Source of the DNA: an uncultured Atopobium sp.
GTDB taxonomy: Bacteria > Actinomycetota > Coriobacteriia > Coriobacteriales > Atopobiaceae
Direction of reading: 5' to 3'
Length of the DNA: 64,000 nt
NCBI GenBank assembly: GCA_946997485.1
Contig: CAMPVF010000003.1
Coordinates: 62,001 to 126,000 of the forward strand
Part shown: piece by piece, positions 54,948 to 63,479 of the stretch
Layout: each line of letters starts with the position of its first letter
How positions within the stretch are numbered: position 1 is the first letter of the stretch
Translations under genes and position numbers: made by a program
The notes under the pieces: model-generated
Told to the model about the DNA's origin: nothing
Database searches by the model: none
What the model saw: only the letters and a program-made list of their open reading frames with translations

Positions 54948-56336
54948 CTAAAGCAGCTTATACACAATTGCGCGCCCGGCGTGCACGGTTACTTCGGCAT
55001 ATGGCGTATCAACAACATTCGACACACCCCTATCATTCAAAAAACCAAGCTGCACATGATCGATATTCCAGTGAAAACCACTTTCGGATAGTGTGGTAGC
55101 ATTGCTCAGCGCCAACACCGACACCGTGCGACCCATGTCATCCTTACTAAACTGCCAGTGTTGCCTTCCTCGCGAGTCGAGCACACGCATTTCAAACGTA
55201 TTCTCAACCACGCGCGGGCAATAGTGTGAAGCTGCCGATAATAACCCAATCACCCCAAGCGCATGGTCGGGCCGTCCGCCCGATACCGCACACAGCGTAA
55301 GGTGCAGCGTTTTTTGAGCCGCGTTCGCTTTCGCGCGGGCTTGTTCAATGGCGCACGCAAGGTCGGTCATGTCTTTCTCAACCGGCAAATCTATGCTTTG
55401 AGCTGCATGTTCGTGTGCCCAGGCGCCTGCCGCTTCGCTTACCGAATCGCTGTCACCGCAAAAAATATCGGGCGTAATCTGCGCATCATACAGCACGTCT
55501 GCTCCCCCGTCGCAGGCAATAATAAGATCGGCATCGCGCGCAAGCTGCGCTACACAGCTGCGCGTAGGCTTTTCGGGTGAGCCGCCAACAATAAGCGCGT
55601 GATACACATTGTCGCTCTCGGCAATGTGCGTTGCTGTATTAGACTCTGCCCTATCGCTCATCGGCGGCACCGGCGCATTCCAAGCGCTCAGGCGCTCATA
55701 CGAAAGCTCGCTATAATGAGAAATCATAAAGTCGGCATAAGAAGCGCAGGTAGAAAAGTCGCGCTGCATACGCGGATCGAACAAGCACACCGTATGCAAA
55801 CCCGCACGGCGGCCCTCACGAACACCAAAAGGCGTATCCTCAAACACCCAGGTGCTATTGGGATCGGTGCCCAAAAACTCTTGCGCATGCATCCAAATGT
55901 CGGGATATTCCTTTGAGCGAATAGGGCCTCCCGTTGAAAACGTTTTTTCAAAATATTTCATGAGACCAAAATGCTCAAGCGCAAAGTTAAGGTTACCTTG
56001 CGACGTGGACGATGCAACTGCCATTTTTACCCCGTGTGCGCGCAAATCTTCAAGCAGCGTTACAATGCCCGCAATAGGACCAGGGCAACGGATATACCCA
56101 TCCTGCACAATGTCGGCAAAGGTATTCATAACGTCTTGCCCCGACGTGCCGCCATGAAAATGCGTATGAATGTACTCACACGTTTCATCGAGTGCAAGTG
56201 GCTCAATTGCTTCAAAAATCTGCGGCGTTAACGTTACACCATACAGCGCAAGCAGGCGTTTTGTGGCATTTCTCCACATAGCCATCGAATCGAGAAGTGT
56301 GCCGTCGCAGTCGAAAATTGCACCAGTAATTGCCAT
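54948..56336 (-). CDS. HAD phosphatase fused to thiamine pyrophosphokinase
   Basis: The 462-residue protein joins two enzymes. Residues 1-215 form a HAD hydrolase of the beta-phosphoglucomutase type (nucleophile Asp9 and Asp11 in FDCDGTLLDS; SSTSQGN; FEDTPFGVREG). Residues from about 245 form a thiamine pyrophosphokinase (ACDGGADVL, GDSDSVSEA, EKDMTDLACAI, GGRPDHALG, RGVSNV). The kinase makes thiamine pyrophosphate from thiamine; the HAD part could supply thiamine from its monophosphate, which is inference. GGAAAGG precedes the ATG. It is last in the priA-def-fmt-rsmB operon, the thiN position. Confidence 0.9.
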   Translation of the reverse strand: MAITGAIFDCDGTLLDSMAMWRNATKRLLALYGVTLTPQIFEAIEPLALDETCEYIHTHFHGGTSGQDVMNTFADIVQDGYIRCPGPIAGIVTLLEDLRAHGVKMAVASSTSQGNLNFALEHFGLMKYFEKTFSTGGPIRSKEYPDIWMHAQEFLGTDPNSTWVFEDTPFGVREGRRAGLHTVCLFDPRMQRDFSTCASYADFMISHYSELSYERLSAWNAPVPPMSDRAESNTATHIAESDNVYHALIVGGSPEKPTRSCVAQLARDADLIIACDGGADVLYDAQITPDIFCGDSDSVSEAAGAWAHEHAAQSIDLPVEKDMTDLACAIEQARAKANAAQKTLHLTLCAVSGGRPDHALGVIGLLSAASHYCPRVVENTFEMRVLDSRGRQHWQFSKDDMGRTVSVLALSNATTLSESGFHWNIDHVQLGFLNDRGVSNVVDTPYAEVTVHAGRAIVYKLL

Positions 56337-56348
56337 GGTAAGCCTTTC

Positions 56349-58097
56349 CTAATTGGTTTGGTTACATCTAACTAAACGAGTAAGCATGTGCGCATCAGGG
56401 CCATACGGATATGGCTGCACAAGAAGCGTGCTATCGTGAGGAAACGTAATACAAGCATCCTTCGAAATCCACCGTGAAGTCTCAGGGCACACAGAAGCTG
56501 CGTTGATATACACCTGTTCAAGCGTATCGCGTACAAGCTGCACATACGAAGCAGGAAATGCTGCGCGCGCAAAGCCCGCACCCTCACGTGATACTAAAAA
56601 CGCAGCTACCACATCATCGTGCTCACAGGCTAACATAGAGCAGGTTGAATAATACAAGCTGCCATCTGGCGCCACCTGCCGCGAAGCCTCGCGCAAAAGC
56701 TGCAACTGCACTGCGGGCAAAGACGCACTATTATCCGGATCGATGCTCGCAGGCGTTGTGCGAAGTGCAATATCGCTATGCCGGCGTATGGTTGAAATGC
56801 CCGAACACGGCGCATCAAGAAACACGCAATCGTACGTTGCAGATGCCAGTTTAGCCTGCAGCGCCGTTTCCGCGTGCACAATCTCTAATGTTGTGGGTAT
56901 TGCCGCCTTCTTAAACCGCGCCTGCAGCGTGCGCAATTTAGCAGGAACAATGTCGCACACCGCATGAAGTAAAGGCGGCTTTTTTAACACGTGAGCAATA
57001 TATTCGCTCACCAGCGTTTTTGTACCATTACCAGCGCCAATCTCAAGCACACGCTCATGGGGCGTATATGCTATAGCAGTACAAATAAGCTGCGCTGCAA
57101 TGTCGCTCGCTACTATGCTGCCCTGCTCAACCGCGCGCATAATGTGTCCGCGCGCAGCTCCACACACCCGATACATGCCAAACTGTTTGTTTATACACAC
57201 GTCATCTGCAGAAACACCCTGATGCGCGTGTGCGAGGTATGGATTTACGATATAAAAAATGGGAAGTGAAGCGCGCATCGATACTGCATACCGCAGCATA
57301 AATTCAAGACCCCGCGCGTTTGCAACTGCGCGCAGCATAAACGCCGGAAGCGCACTTACGCGTGCGGCAGCAAGTGCCAGCTCATCTGTTGCTGTTGTAG
57401 TGCCGCTATCACATGTGCCGCTCTCACTAACATCGCCCGCGGCAGCAAGTGCCAGCTCATCTGTTGCTGTTGTAGTGCCGCTATCACATGTGCCGCTCTC
57501 ACTAACATCGCCCGCGCCAGCGACACCTCGCTGCAAGGACGCATATGCTGCACGAAGGGTATCGCGTGCCTTATCCATACGCGGCAACTCTTCACGAATG
57601 AGGGTATGCAACACGCCGCTTACAAGCCCCACATAGCGCGGCTGTATGCTGCGTGCAAGCGCTGCATATTGGCTGCATACCGCATAATGCTCATGCTCCA
57701 TATACAAAAGCTCAAACGCTGCAAGAATAAGCAACACGTGTAGGTTCTTTTCAACATGAGAAAATCGTTTGCAATATACACCAAGCACGTCGCACAGGTG
57801 ACGGTATGCTCCTACGCTGCCCATACATAAAAATTCAGCAAAGGCTCTATCATCGGGCGTTAAAGCCGCAAGCTTCTCAGATGAGCGGAGGATGTCTTTT
57901 ATGTAACGCGTGCGCGAAGATGATGCAGCTGTCGCGGTAAGAGGATCGTATTGCACAAGCAGCGCATATGCAGCGCGACGTGCAGGCGATATGGCAGATC
58001 GCGCATCTTTCGCGCGCGGCACGCGTGCACCTGTGCGTGCGTTTGCATTTGACGTATGCTCTTTTACCTGGTGTGATGTGTGTGCGTTGTACTTCAT
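56349..58097 (-). CDS. rsmB: 16S rRNA (cytosine-967-C5)-methyltransferase RsmB
   Basis: RsmB methylates C967 of 16S rRNA. The 582-residue protein has an N-terminal NusB-like domain (ARRAAYALLVQYD to about 205) and a C-terminal SAM domain (EIGAGNGTKT, FLDAPCSGISTIRRHSD, YYSTCSM with the catalytic Cys). It is about 130 residues longer than usual, partly from an exact 75-bp tandem duplication between the domains. ATG 58097 overlaps the fmt stop as ATGA. The next gene starts 12 bases after its stop. Confidence 0.92.
   Translation of the reverse strand: MKYNAHTSHQVKEHTSNANARTGARVPRAKDARSAISPARRAAYALLVQYDPLTATAASSSRTRYIKDILRSSEKLAALTPDDRAFAEFLCMGSVGAYRHLCDVLGVYCKRFSHVEKNLHVLLILAAFELLYMEHEHYAVCSQYAALARSIQPRYVGLVSGVLHTLIREELPRMDKARDTLRAAYASLQRGVAGAGDVSESGTCDSGTTTATDELALAAAGDVSESGTCDSGTTTATDELALAAARVSALPAFMLRAVANARGLEFMLRYAVSMRASLPIFYIVNPYLAHAHQGVSADDVCINKQFGMYRVCGAARGHIMRAVEQGSIVASDIAAQLICTAIAYTPHERVLEIGAGNGTKTLVSEYIAHVLKKPPLLHAVCDIVPAKLRTLQARFKKAAIPTTLEIVHAETALQAKLASATYDCVFLDAPCSGISTIRRHSDIALRTTPASIDPDNSASLPAVQLQLLREASRQVAPDGSLYYSTCSMLACEHDDVVAAFLVSREGAGFARAAFPASYVQLVRDTLEQVYINAASVCPETSRWISKDACITFPHDSTLLVQPYPYGPDAHMLTRLVRCNQTN
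57364..57513. repeat. exact 75-bp tandem duplication inside rsmB
   Basis: Bases 57364-57438 and 57439-57513 are identical. Each unit is 25 codons (within GDVSESGTCDSGTTTATDEL plus an Ala/Leu-rich end), so the frame is kept. It lies in the linker between the NusB-like and methyltransferase domains. Confidence 0.97.
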
Positions 58098-59026
58098 GCG
58101 ATTGCATTCCACGTGCAGGATGTTATTTGCAGCCCGCGCAACCATGCGCTTGCGTCCATCTCTTGCTTTCCTGTAGGTTTAACGCGCAAAAGCTCAAGCG
58201 AGCCTCTATTGTCGTCTGTTGCTTTGCAGCCAAGGTACACATTGCGTTTTGTTGCATGCAACTCTCCTGCATCACACGAAACGTCTGCCACCTGCGCTTT
58301 GCAAATGCGCACAGCTTTGCCGGCAATTTCTACACGGCAGGGCTCGGCATCACTCGACGCTTGCACTTTGCGTGCTGCTGTGTAGCAATCGTCATCAGGC
58401 GATAAGAGCATCTCGGCCTTTGTTACTTTGTGGGCATAGCACACCTGCGATTCATCTTGCACCTGCCACGCAACCGTGTTGTGTTCAATATCGGTAAGTG
58501 CACACAAAAGCTCACGCGCGCCCAACTGCGAAAGTTCATGCGTAAGTTCATCAAGCGATTGCGCGCCAATAGCACATGATGCCTGACGACACACGCGACC
58601 ACTATCCAGTTTGTGCGCAACTTCCATTATTGATACGCCCGTATGCGTATCACCTGCTAAAATAGCGCGCTGGATGGGCGCTGCACCGCGCCAGCGCGGC
58701 AACAGCGACGCATGAATATTTAAGGTGCCAAAAGGCGCACAGCGCAAAAGTTCATCGGGCAAAATACAGCCATACGCAGCAACAACAATACAATCGGGAC
58801 CAAAGTCTTTAATGCGTTCAAGCACTACATCAGTTATACGATTGGTTTCGATGCATGGAATATCGTGCTCAAGCGCGCACGCTTTTACCGGGCTTGGACA
58901 CAATGTACGTCCGCGTCCGCGCACTGCATCCGGACGCGTAATAACGCATGCAACAGTGTGACAAGAAAGTAATTGTTCAAGTGGATACACGGCAAATTCG
59001 GGTGTTCCCATATAAACAATGCGCAT
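58094..59026 (-). CDS. fmt: methionyl-tRNA formyltransferase
   Basis: Fmt formylates initiator Met-tRNA. The 310-residue protein has the N-terminal formyltransferase fold (RIVYMGTPEFAVYPLEQL), the folate/catalytic block NIHASLLPRWRGAAPIQ and the C-terminal OB-like domain. AAGGGAACCTTC precedes the ATG. The def gene, for removing the formyl group later, lies upstream, and rsmB overlaps its stop. Confidence 0.96.
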   Translation of the reverse strand: MRIVYMGTPEFAVYPLEQLLSCHTVACVITRPDAVRGRGRTLCPSPVKACALEHDIPCIETNRITDVVLERIKDFGPDCIVVAAYGCILPDELLRCAPFGTLNIHASLLPRWRGAAPIQRAILAGDTHTGVSIMEVAHKLDSGRVCRQASCAIGAQSLDELTHELSQLGARELLCALTDIEHNTVAWQVQDESQVCYAHKVTKAEMLLSPDDDCYTAARKVQASSDAEPCRVEIAGKAVRICKAQVADVSCDAGELHATKRNVYLGCKATDDNRGSLELLRVKPTGKQEMDASAWLRGLQITSCTWNAIA

Positions 59027-59140
59027 GAAGGTTCCCTTCGTAAATAGTCGTACTAATGTAAAGAACGTTTAAAAGAGGGTACGTGCATATATGCAGCTAT
59101 AGCGCTCACGCTGCAATCAAGCACAATCAAGCAGGCAGGC

Positions 59141-59692
59141 TTAAACCTCAACATCACCTGGGCGCGCGCCCTTCTCAACTGCAATCTTATATTCTTTAAG
59201 CTTTTCAATTTTTTCGAGCGGCGGCAAATGGTCGGGTATGGTTATACCATCAATATGATCGCACTCATGCTGCAAACAGGCAGCCATAAGATTTCCTGTG
59301 GCTTCATAGCGCATGCATTCACCATCAAGGTTGTACGCCTCACAAATAACGTGCGATGGACGCGTTACGCCCACCATAATGCCCGGATACGACAAGCACC
59401 CCTCAGGCATAAGCCTATCTTTCCCATCGGCGGTAACAATAGTTGGGTTTACCAGCACATAGGGATTTTTTGCCGAGTTAGACGACCAGTCAACATCAAT
59501 AACAACCAAACGTATTGTTTCGCCAATTTGCGGTGCCGCCAAACCACAGCCGTCGGTTGCATACATAACGTCGAGCATGTGATGTGCAAGTTCTTTAATG
59601 TCGGAGGTAATGTGTTCTACGGGCGTGCACACCGTTTGTAATATGGGCGAAGGAAAACAAACCATTTCCTTGTATGCAGTCGAATGTTTCAT
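59141..59692 (-). CDS. def: peptide deformylase
   Basis: This metalloenzyme removes the N-formyl group from new proteins. The 183-residue product carries all three motifs: GCGLAAPQIG at 48-57, EGCLSYPG with metal ligand Cys99, and QHECDHIDG with His142, His146 and catalytic Glu143. AAAGGAGATGCG precedes the ATG. Confidence 0.97.
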   Translation of the reverse strand: MKHSTAYKEMVCFPSPILQTVCTPVEHITSDIKELAHHMLDVMYATDGCGLAAPQIGETIRLVVIDVDWSSNSAKNPYVLVNPTIVTADGKDRLMPEGCLSYPGIMVGVTRPSHVICEAYNLDGECMRYEATGNLMAACLQHECDHIDGITIPDHLPPLEKIEKLKEYKIAVEKGARPGDVEV

Positions 59693-59780
59693 CGCATCTC
59701 CTTTTCATTGGTACTTACGATATTGTAAGCCGATTTTGCAGAAGGCTTGCATACGCAGCTTGTCGCAAACGTATTCTCCA

Positions 59781-62195
59781 TCACATGCAATCAAGTGCAT
59801 CAACGTCAATAGCAATACGCATACCCGATGGCGGCTGTGTATGCTCCATCGCACGCGAAAGCACCGAACCTACAGGTGCTGCAAGCGGCGCTTTTACCAG
59901 CACGTGCTTGCGATACCTGTCGTTTACTTTGCTCTTTAAACAATCCGACGGGCCCAACACATCCCATCTGCCATCCTCATGCAAAACAGCATCGCGAATA
60001 GCTGCAGCAACGCGCGCCACATACGCCTCAACATCGGCAAGCGAGCGGCTCCACACAATAACATTTGCCACACGCGAATACGGCGGGTAATACGCATCGC
60101 GCCTATCTTGAAGATCGCCCTGTACAAATTGGCTGCGATTGTGCGTAACAAGTGCCTGCATAATGGGGTGTGTTGCCCAGTAACTTTGGATAATAACGCG
60201 TCCGGGGTCGCTTCCCCTCCCTGCTCTTCCTGCAACCTGCTCGAGCAAAAAGTACGTTTGTTCAGCCGCTCTAAAATCGCACATTTTAAGACTGGTATCG
60301 GCATTAAGCACGCCTACCAGCACAACATCAGGAAAATCGAGTCCCTTTGCAATCATCTGTGTGCCAACGAGTATGGCACACGGCGCATTGTCAAACTGTT
60401 CAAGCAGTGCTTGGTGTGCGCCTTTTTTTGCCGTACTATCAGCATCCATACGCACGATAAGGGCTCTATCTGCAAAAATACGCTCAAGCTCGCTTTGCAC
60501 CTGCTGCGTACCACAGCCAAACGCAGCCACATAGCGGCTGCCACACGCCATACATTGCGACAGTGGATTTGGATACACGTACACCGACCAGGCTCTGTCG
60601 CATTCATGGCATTTAAGCTCATGGGTATGCTCGTGATAGGTAAGCGTAAGCGAGCAGTGCGGACAGGTAGGCACGCACCCACACGCACGACACATCAAAA
60701 AGTTTGAAAAGCCGCGCCGGTTAATAAGCACCATCGCTTTCTTTTTTGCAGCAACAACATCCTCAAGCGCACTCATAAGCTCCCGAGAAAACATATAGGT
60801 ATTATGAGCTGCAAATTCTTTGCGCATATCAACAATGCTTACTGCGGGCAAGAGCGCATGCGTTGCACGTTCGTGCATGGCAACACGAGTCCAGCACGCA
60901 TCGTTGTATGTGCCTACAGCGCAGCGCTCAAGCGCTTCGTACGAAGGCGTTGCACTTCCTAACACAACAGCGCAGCCTGCAAGTTTAGCAAGCATACACG
61001 CTACTTCACGCGCGTGATAGCGCGGCGCCAGCTCTTGTTTGTAGGAGCGATCGTGTTCCTCATCAAGAATAACAAGCCCCAAATTATCTATGGGCGAAAA
61101 TAATGCCGAACGAGCGCCAACAACAACATGCGCCTTATGATCGCGGATAAGCATCCACTGATCGTAGCGCTCGCCCACCGAAAGACGGGAGTGCAAAATA
61201 GCAACATCGTCACCAAAACGGCTACGAAATCTACCAACCGTTTGTGCTGTAAGAGAAATTTCGGGGACAAGTACAAGCGCCGAAAGCCCTTGCGCGCGTG
61301 CACGTTCGATTCCCTGCAAATACACTTCGGTTTTACCCGAACCGGTAACTCCGTCAATAAGAACTACATCACCGGCGTGAGCATCGAATGCATGTAAGAT
61401 GGCAGAAAGTGCTTCTTTTTGGCCTTCAGTAAGGTGCTGCGGCTTTTGCGCATGTGCGCTTGATAAGGTGGTGTGGCTTACGCTGCGAATTTTTTTGTGC
61501 GATTCAATAACAACAACACCGCGTGCAGCTAAACTCTTAATTGCCGCGCGGGCTCCACTAATAAGCACCGAAAACTCCGCCATACGCACCGGACCCAGCG
61601 CAAGCGCATCAAGTACACGCTGCTGAACACGAGCGTTTTGCTTTGGCACAAACGTTTGCGCATCATCTGCAAGACGCACCCAACGCTCATCTGCCGGTTT
61701 TTTTGTTTCACACACAAGCTGCCAAGAAGGCGTATCTTCGCTACGGCGTATTTTAATGGTTTGACCAGGTGGCAACAGCAAACGCAACGCGCTTGGCAGC
61801 GGACACGCATATTCACGTGCCATCCAAAACGCAAGGCGACTATACATGTGCGAAAACGCAGAAGGAGCCAGCACATCTTGAATAGGCTTTATTGAATCTG
61901 GCTTTATCGCACAAGGCGCACCAGAACACGTATCCGTAAATGCACGCGCATCTTTGGGCAGCAGCTCTACCACATATCCAACATGAGGACTATTGCCAAA
62001 ATACACAAGCACGCTGCAGCCAACTTCAACAGCTTCGGCTAAGTGAGCGGGTATACTGTACGTAAACGCGCTGGTAATAGTACGTGTAGGGATGTCGAGC
62101 ACAACCTGCGCATACCCGGCTACATCGGTGTTAACAAAGGGTGCTAAAAGCGACTCGGGCGCCATGCACGCATCTTTCGCGCGTGTATCTTCCAT
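59781..62195 (-). CDS. priA: primosomal protein N' (PriA)
   Basis: PriA restarts replication forks away from the origin. The 804-residue helicase has the DNA-binding N-domain (AQVVLDIPTRTITSAFTYSI), Walker A GVTGSGKTE, DEEHDRSYKQE, the zinc-binding cysteines (CRACGCVPTCPHC, CHEC, CMAC) and the helicase C motif EQVAGRAGRG. ATG 62195 follows GAGAGGAGGGG; the frame runs upstream into the intergenic region without similarity. It heads the priA-def-fmt-rsmB operon. Confidence 0.96.
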   Translation of the reverse strand: MEDTRAKDACMAPESLLAPFVNTDVAGYAQVVLDIPTRTITSAFTYSIPAHLAEAVEVGCSVLVYFGNSPHVGYVVELLPKDARAFTDTCSGAPCAIKPDSIKPIQDVLAPSAFSHMYSRLAFWMAREYACPLPSALRLLLPPGQTIKIRRSEDTPSWQLVCETKKPADERWVRLADDAQTFVPKQNARVQQRVLDALALGPVRMAEFSVLISGARAAIKSLAARGVVVIESHKKIRSVSHTTLSSAHAQKPQHLTEGQKEALSAILHAFDAHAGDVVLIDGVTGSGKTEVYLQGIERARAQGLSALVLVPEISLTAQTVGRFRSRFGDDVAILHSRLSVGERYDQWMLIRDHKAHVVVGARSALFSPIDNLGLVILDEEHDRSYKQELAPRYHAREVACMLAKLAGCAVVLGSATPSYEALERCAVGTYNDACWTRVAMHERATHALLPAVSIVDMRKEFAAHNTYMFSRELMSALEDVVAAKKKAMVLINRRGFSNFLMCRACGCVPTCPHCSLTLTYHEHTHELKCHECDRAWSVYVYPNPLSQCMACGSRYVAAFGCGTQQVQSELERIFADRALIVRMDADSTAKKGAHQALLEQFDNAPCAILVGTQMIAKGLDFPDVVLVGVLNADTSLKMCDFRAAEQTYFLLEQVAGRAGRGSDPGRVIIQSYWATHPIMQALVTHNRSQFVQGDLQDRRDAYYPPYSRVANVIVWSRSLADVEAYVARVAAAIRDAVLHEDGRWDVLGPSDCLKSKVNDRYRKHVLVKAPLAAPVGSVLSRAMEHTQPPSGMRIAIDVDALDCM

Positions 62196-62232
62196 ATACC
62201 CCTCCTCTCTAACCGTGTATGTGTTCGTATAC

Positions 62233-62261
62233 AGCGTACATTTGTTTGCACTATTCGTCAA
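62233..62261 (-). promoter_or_regulatory. candidate promoter of priA
   Basis: On the minus strand TTGACG (62261-62256) and TACGCT (62238-62233) are 17 bases apart, about 40 bases before the priA start. The -10 is weak. Confidence 0.4.
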
Positions 62262-62283
62262 GTACAATTTTTTCTGACGGAGT

Positions 62284-62314
62284 GAACATTTTGTGGTGAT
62301 GCAACTAAATGTTC
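62284..62314. promoter_or_regulatory. inverted repeat upstream of dps, operator candidate
   Basis: GAACATTT (62284-62291) and AAATGTTC (62307-62314) form a perfect 8-bp inverted repeat with a 15-base spacer, about 80 bases before dps. Half-site starts are 23 bp apart, about two helix turns. It does not fit the compact SOS box. Confidence 0.5.
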
Positions 62315-62393
62315 GTAAAGCTGAAAAAATACTCACACATCGGGTATACCTAAGATAACAACATAGCCTACAAACAACCTTTAAGGAGACATC

Positions 62394-62837
62394 ATGGCAC
62401 AAAAAGACTTGCTCTGCGCACTTAACGTTTATCTCGCAAATCAACAGGTCAACTACTTTAAGACACTTAGTATGCACTGGTATATTAAGGGCAAAGGCTT
62501 TTTCGTTCTTCACAAAAAACTAGAAGACATGTATTTGGAGAATGAGGAAATTTGCGACAGCGTTGCCGAGCGCATTTTGGCCTTGGGCGGCAACCCCAAT
62601 GCAACCATGAAGGGCGCACTTGAGCTTGCAACTATTCCTGAGCGCGCAAATGAGCCAATTGCCGACGACGAAGTTGTACGCGAAATTGCTTCGAGCCTTG
62701 AATGGTGGATTGACGAGAGCCATAAGATCGTTGACCTTGCCGAAAAAGAAGGCGACGGCGCAACACAAGATATGTTTAACGAGTACATTGCCAAGTTCCA
62801 AAAAGATCTCTGGATGATTCGCTCCTACCTTGCATAA
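62394..62837 (+). CDS. dps: Dps/ferritin-like DNA-protection protein
   Basis: Dps stores iron and shields DNA from peroxide. The 147-residue protein has the ferroxidase pattern at the dimer interface (His28 in SMHWYIKG, His40 in FFVLHKKLEDMY) and the conserved RILALGGNP segment. It lacks a long Lys-rich N-terminal tail, so direct DNA binding is doubtful. TAAGGAGACATC precedes the ATG. A strong terminator follows. Confidence 0.93.
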   Translation: MAQKDLLCALNVYLANQQVNYFKTLSMHWYIKGKGFFVLHKKLEDMYLENEEICDSVAERILALGGNPNATMKGALELATIPERANEPIADDEVVREIASSLEWWIDESHKIVDLAEKEGDGATQDMFNEYIAKFQKDLWMIRSYLA

Positions 62838-62862
62838 GTCGCGTACCGTTGCAATCGGAACC

Positions 62863-62901
62863 GTAACCGTCTAGCATAACCGTTTACTATAACCGTCTAC
62901 C
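62863..62901. repeat. three 13-bp direct repeats before the dps terminator
   Basis: The units start at 62863, 62876 and 62889 and share TAACCGTYTA. The third unit overlaps the left arm of the terminator. Confidence 0.7.
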
Positions 62902-62932
62902 CAAGCTTTAGGCTTTGAGTAGACGGTTTTTT
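62891..62932 (+). terminator. intrinsic terminator after dps
   Basis: AACCGTCTAC (62891-62900) pairs with GTAGACGGTT (62919-62928); an inner AAGC/GCTT stem lengthens it. Six T follow. Confidence 0.88.
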
Positions 62933-63044
62933 GTAACGCGTTCTCTCCTTCTCAAACACCCCGCCGCACGCCTTCGCGCGACACATTCGTTAACACAGCG
63001 ATAACCTATACAAACGTGCAGGTACAGCCCGTATCATCTTACTT

Positions 63045-63266
63045 TTATAACGCAACAAACCGCTCAGCCAAGGTATTATATGAGGACGATATCAGAATCT
63101 CTTTTGAAGGTATAAACACATATCTCCACTGTTTTGTATCGTGCTTGTGTGCCCACTCGCTAGCAGCGTTGCAAAACTTTACCGCACACGCACGTTTAGC
63201 AAGAACGTCGGGATTAGTTAATTTATCTTCACCTTTAACCTCAAACCCATCGTAACAGTAGCCGTA
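63045..63266 (-). pseudogene. C-terminal remnant of a helicase-type restriction subunit
   Basis: A frame of 73 codons, open only after an in-frame TGA at 63269-63267 and lacking a usable start, reads GFEVKGEDKLTNPDVLAKRA, then FCNAASEWAHKHDTKQWRYV and a final IPSKEI block. This is the pattern seen at the C-terminus of DEAD-helicase restriction proteins (type III Res and similar), from EVKGED to W-Y-lIP. It lies downstream of a DNA methyltransferase on the same strand, as a res gene would. The rest of the gene is missing, so it is called a pseudogene. Similarity was judged by eye. Confidence 0.6.
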
Positions 63267-63300
63267 TCATCTATCGTAGTGGCACACAATGGTCGCAACC

Positions 63301-63441
63301 TTATACAGTTACAAAACATGTGGCGCCATCTCCTCGTAGCTCCAGATAATACTGCCTGGGCATGTAAGCCTGTTCTAGTTTCATTACGTGTTGGATACAA
63401 TGAAACTTTGCCTTTATAACTCTGAAACTATTGCTCTGCAC
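63301..63441 (-). CDS. possible 46-residue ORF in the restriction locus
   Basis: GTG 63441 follows GTTAAGG at 6 bases and opens 46 codons, ending AYMPRQYYLELRGDGATCFV and three more residues. It lies between the methyltransferase end and the restriction remnant. I do not recognise it; it may be a debris frame from the same decayed locus. Confidence 0.25.
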   Translation of the reverse strand: MQSNSFRVIKAKFHCIQHVMKLEQAYMPRQYYLELRGDGATCFVTV

Positions 63442-63479
63442 TCTGAAACCTTAACTTTAAATCCTGAACTTCCTCCATC

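Noticed and set aside
56337..56348. TPP riboswitch controlling the thiamine pyrophosphokinase fusion
   Set aside because: The gene lies 12 bases after rsmB, so there is no room, and no THI-box consensus was seen around the operon.
57259..57636. 125-codon plus-strand frame opposite rsmB
   Set aside because: It owes its length to the 75-bp duplication on the coding strand and has no ribosome-binding site.
63016..63255. 79-codon plus-strand frame at the right end
   Set aside because: It is the antisense of the restriction remnant at 63045-63266, whose minus-strand translation has family-like motifs; the plus frame has none.
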